From an uncultured Bacteroidales bacterium (lineage in GTDB: Bacteria; Bacteroidota; Bacteroidia; Bacteroidales; P3): a DNA stretch of 7,200 nt. The DNA lies in the NCBI GenBank assembly GCA_937915785.1, contig CALGGY010000090.1, positions 1-7,200 on the forward strand, in the 5' to 3' direction. Below the pieces are notes generated by a model that was not told the DNA's origin, did not search any database, and was given only the letters and a program-made list of their open reading frames with translations. Each line of letters opens with the position of its first letter. Position 1 is the first letter of the stretch. This document shows positions 1-5,670 of this stretch, in pieces. The translations under genes were made by a program, and so were the position numbers.

Positions 1-1737
1 GGCTGCGTGGCAGTGGCCATGGCTCAAACGCTGAAATACTGGAACCATCCCGCCACAGGCGTTGGCACCAACGGTTACCAACACAACACCTATGGAACCA
101 TCTCCGCCCAGTTCAACAACACCACCTACGACTGGATACACATGACCGACCAGCTTGGCAGCACGTCCAGTTATCAGGAACTCAGCGCTATAGCCACACT
201 GATGCTCCACTGCGGCGTGTCGTGCAACATGAACTACGGCACCGACGGCAGCTCCGCCAGCGTCAACGGCAACCGCTACGGCACTTCGGAGTACGCCTTC
301 AAAAATTTCTTCGGATATAAGAAAAGCCTGCACAGCATCTCGCGCGACGACTCGCTGTACACCGATTCGCTCTGGACCGAAACCCTGCGTTACGAACTCG
401 ACAACCATCGCCCCGTGGTTTATACCGGCTACGACTACTCCGACACCAACGACGTGGTGGGACATGCTTTCGTGTGCGACGGCTACGACACCAACGACTA
501 CTTCCATTTCAACTGGGGGTGGGGCGGTAGCGCCGATGGTTATTACGCTCTCAGCAACCTCAACCCCTCGCATGTGTTCAACGACTACCAGTACGCCATC
601 ATAGGCATGGAGCCCGACAGCAATCTGCTTGGCGTAACTCCCACCCAACACGTGATAGCAGGCAACGGCGGCTCGGCACAGTCCACCGTTATTGCCATTC
701 CCAACGACAACTCCAGCTGGACAGCCTCCACCGACCAGCAGTGGATAACACTGTCGCGCACCTCCGGACCCGGACTCGGAGCACAGACAGCCATCACCAT
801 CTCGGCATCGCCAAATAATCAGGGATACTCCCGCAACGGCTTCGTGGATATCGTTCAGGATTCTCAAAAAGTAACCATCTACATCTCGCAACCCGACGTC
901 AACCACAGCGAAGGCGGATGGTACGGCAACTCTGCGATAGAAACCGAAGAGGCAGTGCTCTCTACCACCCAAAACCTTATCATCATACGTCCCGAATCGT
1001 ACGGCAATTTCGCTCAGGGCGACAAAATCACACACGTGAAATTCAGAACCCGCAAACGTGTGCCGGGATACAACAACAGCTCCTTTGTGATAAAGATTTT
1101 CCGCGACCCCACATTCTCCGCAACCCTCGACAGCGGACAGTGCGAGACGTCGAGTGTAAGAGGCCGGCCCATCTATTCCGAAAACTACACCATCTCCAAT
1201 TTCGACATCGACCAGATAGTGCCGCTCTCAACGCCATACGTTATCACCAACGAACCTTTCTGGATAGGGCTTCAGTCGTCGGGCGGAACACTCTACAAAG
1301 CCCGCCGCACCTGCCTGAACAATATCCCCGACGGCTCGGCTCCGCTTATCGATTCGCTCAATATTCATTATTTAAATGGTATGACCGACGGACAGACCTG
1401 CCCGGCTCTGGTTTTGAACCAAAACGGCAGCACTTGGAGCCAATGCGAAATCGAGTACTATTTCCAATTTTATGTGGAACTGGGCAAAGACGGCATCGAA
1501 CAGCCCGAAACTGCCGAAGTGCCATCCGTTAAGGTGTTCCCCAACCCCACCACAGGACTTGTGAATTTCTCGCAAGAGGTGCGATACGTAGAAGCATACG
1601 ACAATACCGGCCGCCGTGTGCTCACAGCCCACAACACATCATCGATAAATCTCGACCAACTGCACAAAGGCCTGTACACGCTGCGCATCGTTACCGAAAA
1701 CGGCACCATAGTTCGAAAAGTGGTTAAACAACAGTAG
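1..1737 (+). CDS. C10 family (streptopain-type) cysteine peptidase with BACON domain and T9SS sorting domain, 5'-truncated
   Basis: Secreted papain-fold cysteine protease, partial: 578 codons are visible, and the signal peptide and inhibitory propeptide lie upstream of the window. The reading frame is open from base 1 and begins GCVAVAMAQ, the C10 active-site motif, with the catalytic Cys at bases 4-6. The GTG at 7 is therefore an internal codon, not a start. The catalytic His is in GHAF (463-465), followed by the HFNWGWGG motif (505-528) and DGYYALSNLNP, closely parallel to streptococcal SpeB. Codons about 210-299 form a BACON-like beta domain (SSWTAS, WITLS, the NGFVDIVQ strand). Codons 300-499 are a beta-rich stretch I do not recognise. 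Codons 500-578 are a T9SS type A sorting domain (VKVFPNPTTG, GLYTLRI, ending KVVKQQ), so export by T9SS and probable surface attachment are inferred. The stop is TAG, followed by a terminator. The substrate is unknown. Confidence 0.93.
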   Translation, partial: GCVAVAMAQTLKYWNHPATGVGTNGYQHNTYGTISAQFNNTTYDWIHMTDQLGSTSSYQELSAIATLMLHCGVSCNMNYGTDGSSASVNGNRYGTSEYAFKNFFGYKKSLHSISRDDSLYTDSLWTETLRYELDNHRPVVYTGYDYSDTNDVVGHAFVCDGYDTNDYFHFNWGWGGSADGYYALSNLNPSHVFNDYQYAIIGMEPDSNLLGVTPTQHVIAGNGGSAQSTVIAIPNDNSSWTASTDQQWITLSRTSGPGLGAQTAITISASPNNQGYSRNGFVDIVQDSQKVTIYISQPDVNHSEGGWYGNSAIETEEAVLSTTQNLIIIRPESYGNFAQGDKITHVKFRTRKRVPGYNNSSFVIKIFRDPTFSATLDSGQCETSSVRGRPIYSENYTISNFDIDQIVPLSTPYVITNEPFWIGLQSSGGTLYKARRTCLNNIPDGSAPLIDSLNIHYLNGMTDGQTCPALVLNQNGSTWSQCEIEYYFQFYVELGKDGIEQPETAEVPSVKVFPNPTTGLVNFSQEVRYVEAYDNTGRRVLTAHNTSSINLDQLHKGLYTLRIVTENGTIVRKVVKQQ

Positions 1738-1762
1738 GTATTGTCGATAATTAAGTAATTAA

Positions 1763-1793
1763 GCATCGGCCTATAGCGCCGGTGCTTTTTTTT
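1763..1793 (+). terminator. Rho-independent terminator after the C10 peptidase gene
   Basis: An 8-bp stem (GCATCGGC pairing with GCCGGTGC, one T-G wobble) encloses a 7-nt loop (1771-1777) and is followed directly by eight T residues at 1786-1793. It begins 25 nt after the peptidase stop codon and points the right way. It separates the peptidase transcript from the deaminase gene 60 nt downstream. Confidence 0.88.
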
Positions 1794-1852
1794 CTTTCGA
1801 TGGAAAAATAGAACCGCACTTTTTTCGTTCATGTAAAAAAACAACACCCATT

Positions 1853-2311
1853 ATGAACAAATTCATGCAGATAGCCATTGACGAGGCTCGCAAAGGCATT
1901 GCCGAAGGCCACGGAGGACCCTTTGGTGCGGTGATAGTAAAGGACGGCGCTGTGATAGCCCGCAGCCACAACAAAGTGCTGAAACAGAACGACCCCACGC
2001 ACCATGGCGAGATTTCGGCCATACGCATTGCCGCACGACGCCTGCGCAGTTTCGACCTCAGCGGATGCGAGATATACACCACCGGCGAGCCGTGCCACAT
2101 GTGCCTTTGCGCTTGTATGTGGGCCAATATCAGCAAGATATACTACGGTTGCTCCATTGCCGACAACGGACGCATAGGGTTCCGCGACGACAAGTTTGAC
2201 AACCTCTTCGGCGGACGCGAAAAACTTGGCGACTACATGGCGCAGATAGACCACGACGAATGCCTCGCCCTTTTCGACGAATACCTCAACCTGCAGCATA
2301 CCATCTACTAA
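1853..2311 (+). CDS. Zinc-dependent nucleobase/nucleoside deaminase (CMP/dCMP deaminase superfamily, guanine deaminase-like)
   Basis: A 152-residue cytosolic hydrolytic deaminase. The zinc site is plain: His51-Gly-Glu53 (HGE, the ligand His and proton-shuttling Glu) and Pro80-Cys81-His-Met-Cys84 (PCxxC, the two Cys ligands). GGPFGAVIVKDG (21-32) and NDPT (46-49) just before the HGE motif are shared with the bacterial GuaD-type guanine deaminases, while tRNA adenosine deaminases (TadA) differ here. The length is normal for GuaD-like proteins. Substrate cannot be settled from sequence: guanine is the best guess, and other purines or cytosine nucleosides are possible. The start ATG follows an A-rich stretch without a Shine-Dalgarno, normal for this phylum. 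The acetyltransferase gene starts 7 nt after the stop, so the two are probably cotranscribed. I see no convincing TTTG/TAnnTTTG promoter in the short gap upstream. Confidence 0.9.
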   Translation: MNKFMQIAIDEARKGIAEGHGGPFGAVIVKDGAVIARSHNKVLKQNDPTHHGEISAIRIAARRLRSFDLSGCEIYTTGEPCHMCLCACMWANISKIYYGCSIADNGRIGFRDDKFDNLFGGREKLGDYMAQIDHDECLALFDEYLNLQHTIY

Positions 2312-2318
2312 CGCAGCA

Positions 2319-2828
2319 ATGACCATACGCCACGCCACCCCCGACGACCTGCAGCAAATAATGCACCTGCTCGACTGCGGACGGCACACCATGCGGCAAA
2401 ACGGCGACACTTTCCAATGGAACGGATATCCTACGGAGGAGCAGATATTAAGCGACATCGCCAACGGCAACAGTTACCTCATCTGCGACGTTGACAAACC
2501 GGTGGCCACCTTTGCCATGATTATCGGCGAAGAACCCACCTACAGACAGATTTTCAACGGCCAGTGGATAAACGACACCTTGCCTTACGCCACAGTGCAT
2601 CGCTTGGCGGGATTGCCCCACTACCACGGACTTGGGAAAATCTGTCTCGACTTTGTGTGGAGCAAAATACACAACATCCGTTTCGACACGCACAGCAGTA
2701 ATGCCATACTCCGCCATTTGGCCGAAACCAACGGCTTCCACTACTGCGGCATAATTTATCTCGCCAACGGCGACGAGCGAATGGCCTTTCAGAGAATTGA
2801 CAATGTACAATGTACAATGTACAATTAA
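2319..2828 (+). CDS. GNAT family N-acetyltransferase
   Basis: A 169-residue acetyl-CoA-dependent acetyltransferase of unknown acceptor. The GNAT layout is visible: the N-terminal strand TIRHATPDDLQQIM (2-15), a central strand with DKPVATFAMI (59-68), ATVHRLA (91-97) leading into the acetyl-CoA pyrophosphate loop HGLGK (103-107; the first basic position of the usual R/QxxGxG is His here), then RFDTHSSN (121-128) and GFHYCGII (139-146). It resembles a common Bacteroidales/Firmicutes GNAT subgroup with DTH and GFxxCGxI motifs. The family normally ends near MAFQR; here the last nine residues (161-169) are encoded by ACAATGT tandem repeats, so the tail is probably not functional. It follows the deaminase by 7 nt in a likely operon, but no shared pathway is evident. 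Confidence 0.88.
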   Translation: MTIRHATPDDLQQIMHLLDCGRHTMRQNGDTFQWNGYPTEEQILSDIANGNSYLICDVDKPVATFAMIIGEEPTYRQIFNGQWINDTLPYATVHRLAGLPHYHGLGKICLDFVWSKIHNIRFDTHSSNAILRHLAETNGFHYCGIIYLANGDERMAFQRIDNVQCTMYN

Positions 2829-2853
2829 CTCCTTAGTTCCTAATTACCGATTA
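2795..2853. repeat. Short heptamer-like tandem repeat between convergent genes
   Basis: Three exact tandem copies of ACAATGT (2800-2820) plus a partial fourth (2821-2825), flanked by AATTG on the left and CAATT on the right. Read on the minus strand, the remaining gap continues as degenerate 7-8-nt units (TAATTAGG, AACTAAGG, AGTTAATT) leading into the CATTGTA units. The array spans the last codons of the acetyltransferase gene and nearly the whole 26-nt gap before the alcohol dehydrogenase stop. TGTACA within each unit is self-complementary, but no T tract follows, so this is not a standard terminator. Confidence 0.6.
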
Positions 2854-2854
2854 G

Positions 2855-4021
2855 TCAAAAGCACGCTTTCAGCACCAGCATCACCTCGTCGGTGTTTACG
2901 GTGTGGTAGCCGCCGCCTTTTATGGTGCTTTCGGCAATAAGCGGTAGCATATCTTCGGTGGTGCCCACTTCGCGCAGGGTCTGCGGAATGCCCAGTTCGG
3001 CGATGAAAGCCTCTAAGCGGTTGATACCTTCGAGGGCAGTCTGCTCATCGGTGAGGGACGGGTCGTTCACATGCCAGATGTTGCGGGCGTAGCGCACAAA
3101 TTTATGCAGCCCGTATTTGTAAATCAGGCGGTAGTACGAGGGCGAGATGATGGCCAGCCCTATGCCGTGGGGGCAGTCGGTGTAGGCACCCAGCTGGTGT
3201 TCTATCATGTGCACCTCCCAGTCTTGAGTTTTCGAAAGGGCAAGTATTTTGTTCAAACCCATTGTGGCGCACCACATTATATTGCTTCGGGCCTCGTAGT
3301 CGTGCGGATTGGCAAGGGCTTTGCGCGATGCGTTGACAAGCGACAGCATCACGCCCTCCAGCAGATAGTCGCTGGTGCAGTCGTCGTCGCCGCTGAAATA
3401 CTGCTCCATAAGGTGCGAGAAAATGTCGAAAATGCCGCTCACCATCTGGTGTTTGGGCACGGTGTAGGTGTATTCGGGGTTGAGTATCGAGAATTTCGGC
3501 GACATCAGCTCAAGCGGGAACACGCGTCCCAGTTTCAGTTTCTGCTCCTCGTTGGTGATAACGGAGCCACCGTTCATCTCGCTGGCGGTGCCCGTCATTG
3601 TCAGCACCGAAGCCACGGGAACCACTTTGTTGGTAACGGGTTCCTGACGCACCCAGTAGCGTGTCCACGGGTCGCCGTCGCAGTAAGCCGCCGCCGAAAT
3701 ACCTTTGGAGCAGTCCACCACGCTGCCACCGCCAACGGCAAGTATCAGGTCCACAGCATTTTCGCGCACAAGCCTGGCTCCTTCGAGCACTTGAGTGTAG
3801 CGTGGGTTGGAGTTGATGCCCGACAGTTCGACAACATTTTTGCCGGCATCGTGCAGCATTTTCATCACAGTGTCGTATATGCCGTTTTTCTTTATTGAGT
3901 TTTTGCCATAAACCAAAAGTATGTTTTTGCCGTAGTTGGCAAGTTCGGCAGGCAGGTTGTCCATGGCCGTGCGGCCGAAATAAATCCGGGTGGGATTGCA
4001 GTAGGTGAAATCGTAAATCAT
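2855..4021 (-). CDS. Iron-containing alcohol dehydrogenase, YqhD/BdhA type
   Basis: A 388-residue cytosolic NAD(P)H-dependent aldehyde reductase/alcohol dehydrogenase of the group III metal-dependent family, full length. The N-terminal half is the nucleotide-binding domain, with NPTRIYFG (9-16), YGKNSIKKNGIYD (38-50) and the GGGSVVDCSK loop (97-106). The C-terminal half is the helical metal domain. The four metal ligands can be placed by their spacing in E. coli YqhD and FucO: Asp199 and His203 (DIFSH), His271 and His285 (HMIEHQ through CPHG); His275 is the further conserved histidine. YTYTVPKHQ and NIMWCATMGLN match YqhD and butanol dehydrogenases, which reduce short-chain aldehydes with NADPH; the actual substrate here is not known. 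The gene follows the MauE-thioredoxin gene by 18 nt, so it is probably the second gene of that operon. It converges on the acetyltransferase gene, and I see no clear terminator. Confidence 0.94.
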   Translation of the reverse strand: MIYDFTYCNPTRIYFGRTAMDNLPAELANYGKNILLVYGKNSIKKNGIYDTVMKMLHDAGKNVVELSGINSNPRYTQVLEGARLVRENAVDLILAVGGGSVVDCSKGISAAAYCDGDPWTRYWVRQEPVTNKVVPVASVLTMTGTASEMNGGSVITNEEQKLKLGRVFPLELMSPKFSILNPEYTYTVPKHQMVSGIFDIFSHLMEQYFSGDDDCTSDYLLEGVMLSLVNASRKALANPHDYEARSNIMWCATMGLNKILALSKTQDWEVHMIEHQLGAYTDCPHGIGLAIISPSYYRLIYKYGLHKFVRYARNIWHVNDPSLTDEQTALEGINRLEAFIAELGIPQTLREVGTTEDMLPLIAESTIKGGGYHTVNTDEVMLVLKACF

Positions 4022-4039
4022 AAGTATATGTGTTTATTG

Positions 4040-4981
4040 TTATCTGTTCGACAGAAAGTTTTTCATCTGGGTTTCGTTCAGTTCGATGTATTTGTGGCAC
4101 TCCACCACCTTGCCGTTGTCCACAAAGGCTATCAGCGGCATGGAGCCTCGGGTGATGTCGAGGAACTGCGTGGCTGGTATCACAACGTACCGCAGGGGTG
4201 GCACACCGCTTTTTTCGAAAAAATCGGCCACTGCCTTGTCGGGATTGGTGTGCCAAAAAACGATATTCACAGCCGAGCTGTCGATGCCGGCCGTTCGCAT
4301 GGCAATGTGCACTTTTTTTGCGGCCTTGCGGCAATATCCGCAGCTGGTGGAGTAGAGGCATATCACCCTTCGGCCTTGCAGAAATTGGTCGCCGCCATCG
4401 CTCTCCTGCAAAACGGTCTGCAGCAGTTCCTCAGCAATGGTTATCTCCTTGCCATACAGTGCGTTGTCGATATACGAAGGCGTAACCAGCGAAAACGCCG
4501 CCACAAGCGAGAGCACTGCCACCGTGGCAAAAGCCACCTTAGGCCACCCGAAACGCCAGCCCACAGCCGGGTTTATTGGCAACACAATGGCTATAAGTGC
4601 AATGTTTTTCAGCACCGACTGCCAACGGTTTAGCTGGAAAAAGTCGCCGAAACAATGGCAGTTTTCCGTATCCACATCAAAAAAGTATGGCAGCAGCAAC
4701 AGATAAAGGGTGAACGCCGCCAGCAGGCCAAGCACCGAATATTTCGTGAATCGCGGCCATACGCCCAAAATCAGCATCACGCCCAAGCAAAACTCCGCAG
4801 CAATCAGGCAGCGGGTGAGAGTTTCGGTTATCACATATCCAAATATCTGATGCTCATATATATACATATCAAAACTGTCAATGGTAAGGTATTTGAGCAC
4901 CGCCGACAGCACAAATGCCAGACCTGCCACAATTCGCAGCGCAAGGTTCAGGTGAGGGTTTACGATGAGCGTTTTTTTCAT
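4040..4981 (-). CDS. MauE/DoxX-like membrane protein fused to a C-terminal thioredoxin-like domain
   Basis: A 313-residue inner-membrane protein. Approximate membrane segments are 15-33, 55-74, 81-101, 122-137 and 147-167. Basic residues in the MKK start, WPRFTK and WRFGWPK loops suggest an N-in, five-segment topology, placing the loop CHCFG (Cys108, Cys110) and the whole C-terminus in the periplasm. Residues about 200-310 are thioredoxin-like: VICLYSTSCGYC gives a CxxC at 214-217, and Met281-Pro282 in SMPLIAF is the expected cis-proline. Bacteroidetes have a conserved DoxX-type family of this kind, and MauE (methylamine utilisation) shares the CxCFG loop. Inference: the two cysteine pairs exchange electrons in a periplasmic thiol-disulfide relay. 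It is the first gene of a minus-strand unit with the alcohol dehydrogenase. The ATG is preceded by an A10 stretch on its strand, with no Shine-Dalgarno. Confidence 0.83.
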   Translation of the reverse strand: MKKTLIVNPHLNLALRIVAGLAFVLSAVLKYLTIDSFDMYIYEHQIFGYVITETLTRCLIAAEFCLGVMLILGVWPRFTKYSVLGLLAAFTLYLLLLPYFFDVDTENCHCFGDFFQLNRWQSVLKNIALIAIVLPINPAVGWRFGWPKVAFATVAVLSLVAAFSLVTPSYIDNALYGKEITIAEELLQTVLQESDGGDQFLQGRRVICLYSTSCGYCRKAAKKVHIAMRTAGIDSSAVNIVFWHTNPDKAVADFFEKSGVPPLRYVVIPATQFLDITRGSMPLIAFVDNGKVVECHKYIELNETQMKNFLSNR

Positions 4982-5042
4982 TGTTTCAATCTTTTTTTTT
5001 TGCTGGGTAGCAGTCCGTTAAGCCATTTTGTCCCGCATTTGC

Positions 5043-5056
5043 AATTTGCAAATTTA
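5043..5056 (-). promoter_or_regulatory. Candidate -7 box overlapping a 12-bp palindrome, upstream of the MauE-thioredoxin gene
   Basis: On the minus strand, TAAATTTG (5056 to 5049) matches the Bacteroidetes -7 consensus TAnnTTTG, about 70 nt before the start codon. It overlaps the perfect palindrome AATTTGCAAATT (5043-5054), which could be an operator. The weak point is that the nearest upstream TTTG (5092-5089) is 32 nt away instead of about 19-21, so no proper -33 element is seen. The region is AT-rich, which makes chance matches likely. Confidence 0.3.
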
Positions 5057-5236
5057 CGCAAAAAAAATGATTTTTTTTTCTTTTTATTCAAAGTATAGAA
5101 GTAGATGGCGAAATATCTGTGTTAATCATATTAAAATACTTTGCTTTTTTGAATATGTGCAGTAAGTCTAAAAGTTTAAAAAAAAAGACATTTTTTTATT
5201 TTTGCCACTTTTTTATGCTCGTCGGCACGTTTTTTT

Positions 5237-5267
5237 TTTGAAAAAAAAACATAGAATTTTATATTTG
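5237..5267 (+). promoter_or_regulatory. Bacteroidetes-type promoter P1 of the lipoprotein gene
   Basis: TTTG at 5237-5240 (-33), a spacer of exactly 19 nt (5241-5259), and TATATTTG at 5260-5267 (-7, consensus TAnnTTTG). This is the spacing known for the primary sigma factor of Bacteroides. The -33 element sits at the end of a T10 run, and the first nine bases of the spacer are all A. Transcription would start a few bases after 5267 and give a leader of about 400 nt before the ATG at 5671. Confidence 0.55.
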
Positions 5268-5334
5268 TAAACATTTGGTTTTTAGAGAGTTGTTTATATC
5301 GTTTGTTTTAATTGTGATTTTTTTTCAAAAATAA

Positions 5335-5366
5335 TTTGTTTTGTTGGAAGTAATTGCGTAACTTTG
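5335..5366 (+). promoter_or_regulatory. Bacteroidetes-type promoter P2 of the lipoprotein gene
   Basis: TTTG at 5335-5338 (-33), a 20-nt spacer (5339-5358), and TAACTTTG at 5359-5366 (-7). Both elements fit the phylum consensus, and the spacer carries no long homopolymer. Its start point would lie near 5372-5376, leaving a leader of roughly 295-300 nt. It lies about 100 nt downstream of P1, so the two may act in tandem. Confidence 0.58.
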
Positions 5367-5670
5367 AAGTCGCGTTTTTGCTAATTAAGTTAAAAGCAGA
5401 TTTTTGTCAATAATATAAATGTGGTGGTTTGTGTAAATTTATGAGTGTGGCCGAAGAAAAAAAATAAGACAAATGAAACAAAAAAACAGTAGGTTACGTA
5501 TTATACCATGTTGTTCGCTTTGATAGGTTTGTTTTTAATGTGTTGAAAAATAGTTATTTGTAGTGAGAATAGGTGATTTGATTGTCGGAGTTTTGATATT
5601 CAGCGAGTTATATTGTTGAAAAAAAATAAAAAAAAAACATACAAATAATAGAAAAAAAACGTACGAAACG

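Larger units (their letters stand above)
4982..5670. other. AT-rich divergent intergenic region
   Basis: A stretch of 689 nt between the divergent MauE-thioredoxin and lipoprotein genes with no credible gene. It is far more AT-rich than the coding sequence around it and is dominated by A and T homopolymers, for example T10 at 4992-5001, T10 at 5230-5239, A9 at 5241-5249 and A-runs at 5620-5660. It holds a candidate minus-strand -7 box, two rightward promoters described separately, a lone -7-like TAGGTTTG (5524-5531) with no -33 partner, and two tiny open frames (5441-5467 and 5473-5523). No tRNA or other structured RNA is recognisable, and no strong GC hairpin is seen. Confidence 0.75.

Noticed and set aside
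7..1737. GTG at base 7 as the start of the C10 peptidase
   Set aside because: The frame is open from base 1, and the catalytic Gly-Cys lies just before this codon; the real start is upstream of the window.
1829..2470. 213-residue minus-strand frame
   Set aside because: Antisense to the deaminase gene, whose zinc motifs are complete.
2800..2825. CRISPR-like repeat or intrinsic terminator
   Set aside because: The units are 7 nt without spacers, and no T tract follows the weak TGTACA stem.
3071..3898. 275-residue open frame on the plus strand
   Set aside because: Antisense to the alcohol dehydrogenase gene, whose motifs and metal ligands are intact; no recognisable domain of its own.
3510..4361. 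283-residue minus-strand frame crossing the boundary of two genes
   Set aside because: Out-of-frame reading of the alcohol dehydrogenase and MauE-thioredoxin genes, rich in Arg, His and Gln, with no domain.
5230..5249. T10-G-A9 as a terminator or stable hairpin
   Set aside because: A pure A/T stem with a one-base loop cannot form a stable terminator; its position fits a promoter better.
5524..5531. Third promoter at TAGGTTTG
   Set aside because: It matches the -7 consensus, but no TTTG lies 19-21 nt upstream.
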